Positions 55,113-63,585 are shown, counted from the first letter of the stretch. The stretch is 64,000 nucleotides of DNA from Nonomuraea gerenzanensis (GCF_020215645.1 NZ_CP084058.1:7316001-7380000); one strand, 5' to 3'. Numbers and translations: made by a program. The notes: generated by a model from the sequence alone, not told the origin.

Positions 55113-57122
55113 GTGCACCCCCCTCCCGTACCGGCCGTGGGCCGTCCCCTGACCCTGGGTCCCGTCCGGCTGCGCAACCGGTTCGTCGCGGCTCCCATGG
55201 AGCGCAACTACTGCGAGCCCGACGGCACCGCCACCGGCCGCTACGCCGCCTACCTCGGCCGCCGCGCGCACGGCGGCGCCGCGCTGGTCTTCGCCGAGGC
55301 CGCCTACGTCCGCGCGGACGGCAAGGGGCGGCACCGGCAGCTCGGCGTGGCCGCCGACGCGCACGTCGCCGGCCTGGCCCAGCTGGCCGGCGCCGTGCAC
55401 GCGGGCGGCGCGTTGTTCGGCGTCGAGCTGAACCACGGTGGCCGCACCGCCCAGAGCGCGGTCAGCGGTCTCCAGCCGGTCGCGCCCTCCCCCGTCCCGT
55501 GCCTGCCCGCGGGTGGCGAGCTGCCCAGGCAGCTCGCGACGGGCGAGGTGTACGAGCTGGTCGAGGCGTACGCGGAGGGGGCGCGCCGCTGCCGGGACGC
55601 GGGCGTGGATGTGATCATGATTCACGGGGCGCACGGGTATCTCGTGCACCAGTTCCTCTCCCCCGCCTTCAACCTGCGGACCGACGAGTTCGCCGACCCT
55701 CTGCGCTTCCTCGGGCTGGTCGTCGAGGCCGTGCGCTCCCGGGCCGGGGGTGAGGTGGCCGTGGGGCTGCGGCTGTCCGCGCACGAGGGGTTCGAGGGCG
55801 GGCTGACGGCGGAGGACACGTTCGGGCTGATCTCGCGGGCCCGGCTGGAGCTGCTGGATTTTCTCGACGTCTCGGCCGGGTCGTACGAGGCCGGGCAGTG
55901 GATCATTCAGCCCGCCGAGTGGGAGCGGGGGCTGCTCGCGCCGTACGCCCGGAGGTACCGGGCGTTGGGGCTGCCGGTGGGGGTGGCGGGGCGGATCAGC
56001 ACGCTCGAACGTGCGGAGGAGATCGTGGCGGGTGGCAGTGCCGACTTCGTGTCCCTGGCACGGGCCCTGCATGCCGAGCCCGACTTTCCGCGGCTCGCCC
56101 TCGCGGGGCGGTCGTATCGGCCGTGCATCGGCTGCAATCTGTGCATCGATCGGCTCGGCAGCGGTGAGGCGATCCCGTGCGCGGTGAATGCGGGGGCGGG
56201 GCGTGAGTACCTGAGCCTGGAGGGCATGCCGGCGAGATCGGTGGATGCGCCCGCTCGGCTCGTTGCTGCGCCCCCTCGGCTCGTTGCTGCGCCCGCGAGG
56301 AGGGGCACGGTGCTGGTGGTCGGGGCGGGCCCTGCCGGGCTGGAGGCCGCGCGGTTGCTGGCCGTTCAGGGGCAGCGGGTCGAGTTGCTGGAACGCGAGC
56401 AGCACGTCGGCGGCCGGCTGGCGCTCGCCGGGCGGCTGCGGACCTACCCGGAACACGACCGCCTCCTGCGGTGGTGCGCCGATGAGGTGGAGCGGCTCGG
56501 CGTGCGGGTGCGCACCGGCGTCACGGCCACCGAGGAGGAGCTGGCGCGGTACGAGGCGGACGCGATCGTGCTGGCCACCGGCGGCACCGCCCGCCTGCCC
56601 GACGTCCCCGGCATCCGGCTCCCCCACGTCCTCGACGTGCGCGACTGGCTCGCCCGCAGCCTGGACGTCCCCCGCACGTGCGTCGTCTGGGGCGCCGACC
56701 GGGAGGGCGTCGCCGTCTCGGACCACCTCGCCACCGGCGGGGCGGAGGTGCTGATCGTCGGCGAGCAGCCGAGCCTCGCGCCGGAGGTCGGGCGGCGCGC
56801 CAAGATCCTCATGGTGCCGCGCCTCACCGGCAACCCGAAGGTGCGCGTCATGCTGGAGTCCACGGTCGCGGCGATCGAGCCCGGGCGGGTGCTCGTGCGC
56901 TCCGGAGCCGAGGCCGCCTGGGTGCCCGCGCCGGGGCCGCTGCTGGTGTCCCAGGGGATCGTCCCGCGTACCGGGCTGCTCGCGGCCTGCCAGGCGCGGG
57001 GGCCGGCGCTCGGGGTGCACGTGATCGGGGACGCGGCGGGCGGCGGGTCGCTCCACCGGTGCTTCCTGGAGGCGGCGGAGGTGGCCGGCGTCATCGGGGC
57101 GGGACACGTCCAGGACTGGTGA
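55113..57122 (+). CDS. Fe-S/FMN/FAD oxidoreductase of the 2,4-dienoyl-CoA reductase / 2-enoate reductase family
   Basis: 669 residues. Residues 1-335 are an old-yellow-enzyme FMN TIM barrel (RLRNRFVAAPMERNY, VELNHGGRTAQ, MIHGAHGYLVHQFLSP). A four-cysteine Fe-S motif in CIGCNLCIDRLGSGEAIPC (about 338-356) follows. The FAD/NAD domain begins VVGAGPAGLEAARLL (about 402). A repeated Leu-Val-Ala-Ala-Pro linker separates the two parts. The family reduces activated C=C bonds or demethylates amines; here it may dearomatise or dehydrogenate ring acids in the cluster (inference). GTG 55113 is preceded by CGGAG. Divergent from the shikimate dehydrogenase gene. Confidence 0.88.
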   Translation: MHPPPVPAVGRPLTLGPVRLRNRFVAAPMERNYCEPDGTATGRYAAYLGRRAHGGAALVFAEAAYVRADGKGRHRQLGVAADAHVAGLAQLAGAVHAGGALFGVELNHGGRTAQSAVSGLQPVAPSPVPCLPAGGELPRQLATGEVYELVEAYAEGARRCRDAGVDVIMIHGAHGYLVHQFLSPAFNLRTDEFADPLRFLGLVVEAVRSRAGGEVAVGLRLSAHEGFEGGLTAEDTFGLISRARLELLDFLDVSAGSYEAGQWIIQPAEWERGLLAPYARRYRALGLPVGVAGRISTLERAEEIVAGGSADFVSLARALHAEPDFPRLALAGRSYRPCIGCNLCIDRLGSGEAIPCAVNAGAGREYLSLEGMPARSVDAPARLVAAPPRLVAAPARRGTVLVVGAGPAGLEAARLLAVQGQRVELLEREQHVGGRLALAGRLRTYPEHDRLLRWCADEVERLGVRVRTGVTATEEELARYEADAIVLATGGTARLPDVPGIRLPHVLDVRDWLARSLDVPRTCVVWGADREGVAVSDHLATGGAEVLIVGEQPSLAPEVGRRAKILMVPRLTGNPKVRVMLESTVAAIEPGRVLVRSGAEAAWVPAPGPLLVSQGIVPRTGLLAACQARGPALGVHVIGDAAGGGSLHRCFLEAAEVAGVIGAGHVQDW

Positions 57123-57208
57123 TTTCCCTGATGCCGGGGGTGGGGCGGTGGCCGAGACTGTCGTCGTCCCGCTGTTCGCGTGCCATGGACTCCTGGAGGA
57201 CCGTCACC

Positions 57209-58693
57209 ATGTCCGAACGACGCCGACCCTTACGCCTGCGTCCTGGCATCACGAGGAGCGTGCGGGCACCGGCCGCGCTGGTGCTCGCCGCCCTGGTGGT
57301 CACCTCGGCCCCGGCGCCGGCCTCCGCCTCCGCGCCGGCCTCCGCCTCCGCGCCGGCCTCCGCCTCCGCGCAGGCCGTGATGGCGCCCGCCGTCACCGAG
57401 ATCCCGGCCGGCACGGGCAACGGCCACCCCGTGGGGGCCACCGTGGCCGGCCTGGCCGCCCGTGGCTACGAGGAGCGGGAGTTCCTGATGAGCGGGCGCG
57501 CCGACACCTTCCAGAAGGTCGGCGTCTGGACCAGCGGCGGCCAGTGGGGCGCCCGCGCCACCGGCACCGTCCAGGACTACACCACCCGCCTGCTGGTCGA
57601 GCGCCCCGCCGACCCGGCCAGGTTCAACGGCACCGTCGTGGTGGAGTGGCTGAACGTCAGCTTCGGCGTGGACATCGGCGTCGAGTGGTCCCAGTCCTAC
57701 GAGCACTTCACCCGCGCCGGGTACGCCTACGTCGGCGTCACCACCCAGAAGGTCGGTGCCGACAAGCTCAGGAGCCTCGACCCCGCCCGTTACGGCCGGG
57801 TGTCGCTGGCCTCCGACGCGCTGTCGTACTCGATCTTCGCCCAGGCGGCCCAGGCGGTGCGGGCGGAAGCGGCGACGCTGCTGGGTACCGGAGCGCCCGC
57901 GAAGGTGCTGGCGGCGGGGCACTCCCAGTCGGCCGGGCGGCTGGCCACGTTCGCCAACGCGATCCAGCCGGTCGTCCCCGCCTACGACGGCTTCCTGATC
58001 CACGGGCGGGGCGCCGGGGCCGCGCCCATCGGTGACGGGGTGATCGCGCTGCCGCTCACCGCGCGGATCCGTACCGACACCGCGGTCCCCGTCCTCCAGG
58101 TGGAGTCGGAGACCGACGTCAGGACGTTCGCCGACGCCCGGCAGGCCGACGGCGCCCGCGTGCGGACGTGGGAGGTGGCCGGCACCTCGCACGCGGACGC
58201 GTACGGGCTGGCGCAGTACAACGCCCAGAACGCGCGCGACCGCGCCATCAACGACGGCCGGCCGATCTCCTGCGACCGGCCCGTCAACGCCATGACCTGG
58301 CGGTACGCCTCCAACGCCGCCTTCCACCACCTCGACCGGTGGGCGCGCGGCCTGGGCGCGCCGCCGGCGGGGCCGCAGATCAGCCTGCTGCTGGGCAGCG
58401 TCCGCCGCGACGGTGACGGCAACGCCCTGGGCGGGGTGCGGCTGCCCGACCTGGACGCGCCGCTGGCGGCGTACGCGCCCACGAACTCCGGCGGCGAGAT
58501 CGCGGGGGCGTGCCTGCTGCTGGGGGCCACCACCGAGCTGAGCAGCGCCCGGATCCGGCAGCTCTACCCCACCCAGCAGGACTACGTCGTGGCGTTCACG
58601 AGGGCCGCCGACCGGGCGCTGGCGGCGGGGCACCTGCTGCCCGCCGACCACGCCGAGGCCGTCGCCCGCGCCCGCACCACCCCGCTAACCTGA
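57209..58693 (+). CDS. secreted alpha/beta-hydrolase domain protein
   Basis: 494 residues. After a charged start, an N-terminal hydrophobic segment (about 18-38) leads into an Ala/Ser/Pro repeat (three 18-bp units) and then the mature enzyme, consistent with export. The nucleophile elbow is AGHSQSAGR (about Ser238). WLNVSFGVDIGVEW and YVGVTTQKVGADKL are typical of a large, poorly characterised actinobacterial hydrolase family. ATG 57209 has GGAGG nine bases before. Its substrate is unknown; the family is often called alpha/beta hydrolase domain-containing. The end overlaps the convergent SRPBCC gene by 9 bp. Confidence 0.82.
   Translation: MSERRRPLRLRPGITRSVRAPAALVLAALVVTSAPAPASASAPASASAPASASAQAVMAPAVTEIPAGTGNGHPVGATVAGLAARGYEEREFLMSGRADTFQKVGVWTSGGQWGARATGTVQDYTTRLLVERPADPARFNGTVVVEWLNVSFGVDIGVEWSQSYEHFTRAGYAYVGVTTQKVGADKLRSLDPARYGRVSLASDALSYSIFAQAAQAVRAEAATLLGTGAPAKVLAAGHSQSAGRLATFANAIQPVVPAYDGFLIHGRGAGAAPIGDGVIALPLTARIRTDTAVPVLQVESETDVRTFADARQADGARVRTWEVAGTSHADAYGLAQYNAQNARDRAINDGRPISCDRPVNAMTWRYASNAAFHHLDRWARGLGAPPAGPQISLLLGSVRRDGDGNALGGVRLPDLDAPLAAYAPTNSGGEIAGACLLLGATTELSSARIRQLYPTQQDYVVAFTRAADRALAAGHLLPADHAEAVARARTTPLT
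57316..57369 (+). repeat. three 18-bp tandem repeats at the signal-peptide boundary
   Basis: Three identical units of GCCGGCCTCCGCCTCCGC start at 57316, 57334 and 57352. They code for Ala-Ser-Ala-Ser-Ala-Pro in the exported hydrolase, a flexible spacer just after the hydrophobic segment. Confidence 0.85.
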
Positions 58694-59074
58694 CGCGGAC
58701 CGCACCCGGCCCTTCACCTTCGCGTGCAGCTCGGTGAACGCCTGCCGCGTCGTCCCGGCGAACCCGACGAACATCCGGTTGGCCAGCGGCACCGCCCACC
58801 GCATCCCCTGCGCCACGTTGAACACGCGGTGCACGAGCAACGCCCCCTGGGGGTGCGGCTCGACGCTCCATTCACCCCGGTACCACCATCCGCCCTGGAT
58901 GGCGACGGTGTGACCGGCCACCTCGACGGTGGAGGTGTGCCCGGGAGCGTCTCGGACGGTGAAGCGGCCGGAGCGCCGGCCGTCGGGCAGCAGCTCGGCG
59001 GCCAGGGCGTCCCACACCCGGCCGGCGGGCGCCTCGACGACCGCCGCCACCTCGGTGAGCAGGGTCTTCCTCAT
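58685..59074 (-). CDS. SRPBCC-fold (polyketide cyclase/START-like) small protein
   Basis: 129 residues. The N terminus TLLTEVAAVVEAPAGRVWDALAAEL is the usual opening strand-helix of the SRPBCC fold, and RMFVGFAGTTRQAF near the C terminus suits the long terminal helix covering a hydrophobic pocket. No catalytic residue can be assigned. ATG 59074 overlaps the stop of the NTF2-like gene by 4 bases, so the two are co-translated. Confidence 0.75.
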   Translation of the reverse strand: MRKTLLTEVAAVVEAPAGRVWDALAAELLPDGRRSGRFTVRDAPGHTSTVEVAGHTVAIQGGWWYRGEWSVEPHPQGALLVHRVFNVAQGMRWAVPLANRMFVGFAGTTRQAFTELHAKVKGRVRSASG

Positions 59075-59442
59075 CGGGACGCCACCCGCGTGTTCTGGAA
59101 GGAGGCGAAGCGCCAGCCCTCGGGCGTGCGGACGGCGGTGAGGGAGACGACGGAGTCACGCCGCCGGCCCTCCACCGCGGTGCCCCCGGCGGCGATCACC
59201 AGGGCCGCGCCGTCGGCGAGCGGCTTGACCGTGACGTCACCGGGCGCGGCCATGGTGGAGCCCTTGAGCGGCCCCTGGAAGAGCCACCGGTGCGTGGACT
59301 CGATGGCCGCCCGCCCCCGGGTGTGCGTGCCCTCGAAGGTGATGTAGTCGGCGTCCTCGGTGAAGACGGCCGCGTAGGCGGTGGCGTCGCCGTTGTTCCA
59401 GGCCTGGGCGAGGCGGGTCAGCAACTCGGTGATCTCGGACAT
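59071..59442 (-). CDS. NTF2-like (SgcJ/EcaC/DUF4440-type) protein
   Basis: 123 residues. LLTRLAQAWNNGDATAYAAVFTEDADYITFEG and TRGRAAIESTHRWLFQG fit the SgcJ/EcaC NTF2-like family. They are cone-shaped proteins with a ligand pocket, some acting as isomerases or oxidoreductases in secondary metabolism. GAGGAG precedes ATG 59442. Forms a pair with the SRPBCC gene. Reaction unknown. Confidence 0.82.
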   Translation of the reverse strand: MSEITELLTRLAQAWNNGDATAYAAVFTEDADYITFEGTHTRGRAAIESTHRWLFQGPLKGSTMAAPGDVTVKPLADGAALVIAAGGTAVEGRRRDSVVSLTAVRTPEGWRFASFQNTRVASR

Positions 59443-59520
59443 GGCGCGACTCCTCGTCGGTTGCGGCGCCTATCCTGAGGTTGCGACTCCAGGCAGGGCA
59501 GGCGCCTTGTCTCGGATGTC

Positions 59521-59554
59521 CGGCCGCCGGGGTGTTGGCGCACCCCGGCGGCCG
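59521..59554. terminator. strong hairpin between the padR gene and the NTF2-like gene
   Basis: A perfect 14-bp stem (CGGCCGCCGGGGTG with its complement at 59541-59554) and a 6-base loop, 9 bp past the padR stop codon. It has no U-tract but is stable enough to serve as a terminator in this GC-rich background. Confidence 0.7.
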
Positions 59555-59563
59555 CTCTCGTGC

Positions 59564-60166
59564 TCACGGCTCGCCGAGCACCTGCTCCAGGAGCTCCTGT
59601 CTGACGGTGCTCGGCCAGTCGAGCTCGCCCGACTCCAGCCGGGCGATGAGCGCGCGCAGCCAGGCCAGCTCGGCCTCGCCGATCGCGCGCTCGTAGTCGA
59701 CCTCGACCATCAGGACGTCGGGCAGGCCGCTGTCCCGCATGGCCTTCAGGTGGCCGCTCATCGCTGCCAGCCTGCCTTCGATCGTCGCGGCCCTGGTACG
59801 CAGGGCGCGCAACGCGTCGGGCACCGGCAGGACGCCGATCAGGGAGACGGCGGCGGTGAACGCCGGGCGCTCGGCCCCCGGGTTCTCCAGCAGCGCCCGG
59901 AGCCTGGTCGCCAGCTCCCGGCGGCCTTCGTCGGTGATCTCGTACACCGTGCGCTCCGGCCGGCGGCCCTGCCTGCTGGTCTCCACCGGCACGATCAGCT
60001 CCTCGCCGGCGAGCCGCTCGACCGCGTGGTAGAGGCTTCTGGGCAGCCCCGTCACGTAGTCCTTGTGCGTGTCGACGACGAGGCGGTGCAGCTCGTACGG
60101 GTGGCTGGCACGTACCGACAGCAGGGCCAGCACGGTGAGGCCGACCAGATCAGGACGCCGCGCCAT
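59564..60166 (-). CDS. PadR family transcriptional regulator
   Basis: 200 residues. The N-terminal winged helix (LTVLALLSVRASHPYELHRLV, with SLYHAVERLAGEELIVPVE as the wing and recognition helix) is followed by a C-terminal helical dimerisation domain, as in PadR/Vtr-type proteins. ATG 60166 follows GGGAG with 4-base spacing; codons upstream are left out because they carry the operator. The paired sites at 60180-60235 cover its own promoter, so it is autoregulated. Its effector is unknown; PadR members commonly respond to phenolic acids or drugs. Confidence 0.92.
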   Translation of the reverse strand: MARRPDLVGLTVLALLSVRASHPYELHRLVVDTHKDYVTGLPRSLYHAVERLAGEELIVPVETSRQGRRPERTVYEITDEGRRELATRLRALLENPGAERPAFTAAVSLIGVLPVPDALRALRTRAATIEGRLAAMSGHLKAMRDSGLPDVLMVEVDYERAIGEAELAWLRALIARLESGELDWPSTVRQELLEQVLGEP

Positions 60167-60179
60167 GGTTCTCCCTTCC

Positions 60180-60235
60180 ATATTGCAGTATGCACTATAG
60201 GACACAACCTGTCGCCATAGTGCAGACTGCAATAT
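60180..60235. promoter_or_regulatory. two PadR operators and padR promoter
   Basis: ATATTGCAGTATGCACTAT (60180-60198) and ATAGTGCAGACTGCAATAT (60217-60235) are mirror images (18 of 19 identical after inversion), and each is itself a near-palindrome of the form ATANTGCA-N3-TGCANTAT, the known PadR pattern (ATGT/TGCA-type). TATAGT (complement of 60194-60199) is a good -10 on the minus strand, and lies in the first site. Confidence 0.72.
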
Positions 60236-60247
60236 CTTCCGGGGCCG

Positions 60248-60676
60248 TCAGCGCAGGCTCTCGCCGTACACGTGCTCCACCCGCATCGCCATCAGCACCC
60301 TGCGGTCCGCCACCATCACCTCGCGGTACTCCGCCCAGTCGGGATGCTCCCCCGCCGCCTTGCGGTAGTAGCCGACCAGCGCCTCCACCTCGGGACCGTG
60401 CGGGTCGTCGCCCGGCCCGGTGAGCGTCACCGGGCCCTCGGCCGTCGCCCAGGCCCAGCCGTCGGCGCGGGTGACCTCCAGGGCGGCGCGCGGGTCGCGG
60501 CGCAGGTTCGCCGTCTTGGCGCGGCCGTCGGTCATCGAGACGTACAGGACGCCGGCCTCGCGGTCGTAGAAGGGCATGACCGGGGAGAGCTGGGGCAGCC
60601 CGTTCGCCTTGATCGTCGCCAGGACGCCCAGCCGGCTCCGCTCGATCAGCTCGTGCGGGTCGAACGCGGCCATCAT
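60248..60676 (-). CDS. PPOX-class F420-dependent oxidoreductase
   Basis: 142 residues. IERSRLGVLATIKANGLPQLSPVMPF is the N-terminal split-barrel of the PPOX family, and RAKTANLRRDPRAALEVTR is typical of its F420-dependent actinobacterial branch. GGAGG (complement of 60681-60685) lies before ATG 60676, with a second ATG at 60673 immediately after. Members reduce biliverdin, fatty acids or xenobiotics with F420H2; the substrate cannot be identified. Lies 13 bp upstream of the PadR operators, but that DNA is on the same strand, so control by PadR is uncertain. Confidence 0.88.
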   Translation of the reverse strand: MMAAFDPHELIERSRLGVLATIKANGLPQLSPVMPFYDREAGVLYVSMTDGRAKTANLRRDPRAALEVTRADGWAWATAEGPVTLTGPGDDPHGPEVEALVGYYRKAAGEHPDWAEYREVMVADRRVLMAMRVEHVYGESLR

Positions 60677-60789
60677 CGCACCTCCGGGAGATGCACCGAG
60701 CAGGCGCAGGGAAGAGTCGTCATGGCGCTCATCGTCAACGCTCACACCGGTGTGAAGGTCAAGGCGCGCCGCGATCGGGCGCCGGGCGG

Positions 60790-61200
60790 CTACGCGGGCG
60801 CGGCGTCGCGGCCGAGCGCCCGGCGAACGGCCCCGGCCACGCCGGAGTGGATGTCCAGCCGCGACCACACCCCCGTGACCTGGAGCAGCCGGGCCGCGAT
60901 GCCGTGAACCCCCGCCAGATGGAGGGTGCCGCCCTGTGCGTGCACCACGGCGTCGAGGTTCTCCAGCGCGCGCAGCCCGTTGCTGTCCATGAAGGTCAGC
61001 AGGCTGAGGTCGAGCACCAGCGGCTCACCCGGCACCAGGTGCCGCCGGACCTCGCTCTCCAGCCGGGCGGCGTTGGTCAGGTCCGCCTCGCCTCGCACGC
61101 TGACCAGCACGCCGCGCTCCAGGCGCCGGCATTCCGTCGTGAGAGGTGATGCGGCGGACTCCAGAAGGTCTGCGGGCAGATATACGGCGCGAACGTGCAT
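60790..61200 (-). CDS. STAS-domain protein (anti-sigma factor antagonist)
   Basis: 136 residues. The STAS core is visible: GEADLTNAARLESEVRR, PLVLDLSLLTFMDSNGLRAL and LHLAGVHGIAARLLQVTGV. The phosphorylatable serine of SpoIIAA/RsbV proteins sits in MDSNG (usual MDSSG), so it is intact though one neighbour is changed. Such proteins bind an anti-sigma kinase (RsbW type) and release a stress sigma. AGAAGGA lies before ATG 61200. No kinase is next to it, but a stress-type sigma begins at 63754. Confidence 0.88.
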   Translation of the reverse strand: MHVRAVYLPADLLESAASPLTTECRRLERGVLVSVRGEADLTNAARLESEVRRHLVPGEPLVLDLSLLTFMDSNGLRALENLDAVVHAQGGTLHLAGVHGIAARLLQVTGVWSRLDIHSGVAGAVRRALGRDAAPA

Positions 61201-61318
61201 GGCGTCCTTCTCAGGGCGTGGGAGGGGGTCTGGGCTCACTTCTCCTTCTGTGAAGGATAATGCCGGAAATATAACACCTGAAACCAACTTCGTATATCTG
61301 CCGAGGCCGCAGGGGTGC

Positions 61319-62533
61319 TCACCGGTCCGCCCGCGCGAGCCCCCGGATGGCGGGGACCGACAGCAGCAGCGCGGTGACGACCAGCACCATGGCCGAGGCC
61401 GTGAACAACATCGGCACCGTGCCCAGCACCAGCGCCAGCGGCCCTGCCAGCGCCTGGCCGACGGGCTTCATGACGAGCGAGCCGGCGGCGTCGTAGGCGT
61501 GCACCCGGCCGAGCATCTCCTGGGGGACGTGCGTCTGCACACTCGTGTGGAACATGACCACCCAGAACGTGCCGCCCATGCCGCCGATCGCGTAGCAGAC
61601 GGCCAGCGCGGCGGGAGGCCATGCGAGCGCCACCCCGAGCGGCATGAGCGCGCAGCACGTCAGGGCCACGGCGCCGGCCCGCAGCGGGTACGCCGGCCTG
61701 ATCCGCATCGCGGCCAGCCCGCCGAGCAGGTTCCCCACGCCCATCGCGGACATGATGAGCCCGAGGGCGGACGCGCCGTACAGGGTGACGATCGTGCTGT
61801 GGCCCAGGGTGAGCGTCGGGCCGGACGAGGTGGCCTGCCAGACGAACCAGATCACGATCACGCCCCACAGCCACGTCCGCGACCTGAACTCCCGCCACCC
61901 CACCAGCAGGTCGGTCCGGAACGTCGAGCCCTCCGCCCGCGCCTCGCCGCCCGCCGGGAGCCGCAGCAGGTACAGGCAGACGCCGCTGGCCGCGAACGTC
62001 GCCGCGTCGATCGCGAAGACCGCCCACGGCTCGGCCACGACCAGCAGCACCCCCGCCAGCGAGGGCGCCACCACGCTCATGAACGACTCCGAGACGCGCA
62101 GCGTGGCGTTGGCCCGCTGCACGTCCCCGGCGATGCGCGGGGTGATGCTGGCCACCCCGGGCTGGAAGGTGGCGCCGCCGGCGCCGACCAGCGCCAGCAG
62201 CACGAGCACCTGCCACAGCTCGGGGGTGCCCACGGCGAGGAGCAGGGCGAGCAGCGACTGGAAGACCAGGCGCACGACGTCCGAGATGATCATCATGCGC
62301 CGGGCGCCGAACCGGTCCGACAGGACGCCGCCCAAGACGATCAGGACGGCGAAGGGGCCCAGGTGGGCGGCCAGCGCGTAGCCGACCCCGCTGAGGCCGT
62401 ACCCGGCGTGGATCATGGCGGCCGAGATGACCACGGGCAGCATGTAGTCACCCAGCAGGGACGTGCTGCGAGCCGCGAAGAACAGGCTGAAGTCGCGGTT
62501 CCAGAGCCGCTGCGCGCCCCGTGCCTCTAACAC
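61319..62533 (-). CDS. MFS exporter (12-helix, EntS/Bmr-like drug or siderophore efflux)
   Basis: 404 residues, about 12 membrane helices. LLGDYMLPVVISAAM, GVLSDRFGARRMMIISDVV (the helix 2-3 motif) and FHTSVQTHVPQEMLGRVHAY (common in the MFS_3/EntS group) are seen. GTG 62533 is chosen from the predicted transcript; its second codon is TTA (62528-62530). Substrate unknown. The promoter region at 62586-62614 has a perfect TTGACA -35. Confidence 0.85.
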   Translation of the reverse strand: MLEARGAQRLWNRDFSLFFAARSTSLLGDYMLPVVISAAMIHAGYGLSGVGYALAAHLGPFAVLIVLGGVLSDRFGARRMMIISDVVRLVFQSLLALLLAVGTPELWQVLVLLALVGAGGATFQPGVASITPRIAGDVQRANATLRVSESFMSVVAPSLAGVLLVVAEPWAVFAIDAATFAASGVCLYLLRLPAGGEARAEGSTFRTDLLVGWREFRSRTWLWGVIVIWFVWQATSSGPTLTLGHSTIVTLYGASALGLIMSAMGVGNLLGGLAAMRIRPAYPLRAGAVALTCCALMPLGVALAWPPAALAVCYAIGGMGGTFWVVMFHTSVQTHVPQEMLGRVHAYDAAGSLVMKPVGQALAGPLALVLGTVPMLFTASAMVLVVTALLLSVPAIRGLARADR

Positions 62534-62585
62534 GGTGAGCCGCCCGGCGGGCGGGTCACCGGCATCCCCGTGTCCCCATTCGTCC

Positions 62586-62614
62586 AAATGATCACAGCGG
62601 GACAGCGGTGTCAA
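62586..62614 (-). promoter_or_regulatory. promoter of the MFS exporter gene
   Basis: TTGACA (complement of 62609-62614) and a weaker TCATTT -10 (complement of 62586-62591) with a 17-bp spacer, about 50 bp ahead of GTG 62533. It begins inside the intergenic DNA after the NmrA-like gene's stop. Confidence 0.5.
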
Positions 62615-62622
62615 ACCCCTCC

Positions 62623-63486
62623 TCAGCCGGCTCGGAAGGCGCCGGCGTGGTCGGCCACCCATTCGGCGTAGGTGCGCGCGGGCCGTCCGAGCGCCTGGTC
62701 CACCTCCTGCGTCACCACCTGCCGGTCCCCGTCGAGGTAGTGGGCGTACCTGGCCAGCAGCGCCCGCGCCCAGGGCTCGGGCAGCCCGCCGGCCACCAGG
62801 TGGGCGGCGACGGCCTGAGCCGGCACCTCCTCGAAACGCAGCGGCCTGCCGAGCTCCGCGGCGATCACCGCCACCATCTCCTCGTGCGACAGCGACTGCG
62901 GCCCGGTCAGCTCCAGCCGGCGATCGTCCAGCTCATCGGTGAGCAGCGCGCGGGCCGCGACGTCGGCCAGGTCGCGCTCGTCGAGCACGGGCTCGCGGAA
63001 GCGGGCGCAGGCGTAGCGCACGACGTCGCCGGCGCGGAGCTGGCTGCCCCACGCCTGCGCGGAGTTGCCCGCGAAGCTGCTCGCCCGCAGGCTGGTCCAG
63101 GTCAGGCCGCTGTCCATGGCGGCCTGCTCCGCCTCCCTGTTCCTGTCGCCGCGCCAGCGGGAGGGCTGCAGCTCGTCCGGGTCGTCGATGTTGATCGCCG
63201 ACAGCGCCACCACCTTGCGGACGCCGTGCGCGGCGGCCACCTCCAGCAGCCGCCGCGCCGAGTCGCCGAACGAACGCGGGTGCAGGAAGACGGCCTCGGC
63301 GCCGTCGAAGCAGCCGGCCATCGTCTCGGGCCTGGACGGGTCCGCCTGGACGAGCTCGGCCGCGCCGGGCAGGGCGGCCCGCTCCGGCGTACGGCTCACG
63401 GCACGCACGCGGGCACCCGCGGCCAGCAGCCGCGGCACGACGAGCCGCCCGAAGGCGCCGGTGGCTCCGGTGACGAGAACGATCAT
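62623..63486 (-). CDS. NmrA-like NAD(P)-binding (atypical SDR) protein
   Basis: 287 residues. VLVTGATGAFGRLVVPRLL is the Rossmann motif of atypical SDRs; EAVFLHPRSFGDS, VVALSAINIDD and LRASSFAGNSAQAW match actinobacterial NmrA/NAD(P)H-binding proteins. The usual catalytic YxxxK is not evident, so a redox-sensing or binding role is as likely as catalysis. GGGAGG lies six bases before ATG 63486. Divergent, across 267 bp, from a sigma-factor gene. Confidence 0.85.
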   Translation of the reverse strand: MIVLVTGATGAFGRLVVPRLLAAGARVRAVSRTPERAALPGAAELVQADPSRPETMAGCFDGAEAVFLHPRSFGDSARRLLEVAAAHGVRKVVALSAINIDDPDELQPSRWRGDRNREAEQAAMDSGLTWTSLRASSFAGNSAQAWGSQLRAGDVVRYACARFREPVLDERDLADVAARALLTDELDDRRLELTGPQSLSHEEMVAVIAAELGRPLRFEEVPAQAVAAHLVAGGLPEPWARALLARYAHYLDGDRQVVTQEVDQALGRPARTYAEWVADHAGAFRAG

Positions 63487-63585
63487 GATGTTCCTCCCTT
63501 GGTCATGCCTCCTGAGAGGGACGGCGGGAGCGGGAACGTGACGCGCCACCGGCGGATGTGGCGCACGCCTCACCGGTTCCGCCGG

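Noticed and set aside
60677..60789. The 113-bp gap between the PPOX and STAS genes examined for a small gene.
   Set aside because: Short open frames on the plus strand have no good ribosome site and no recognisable product; nothing is supported there beyond upstream sequence of the PPOX gene.
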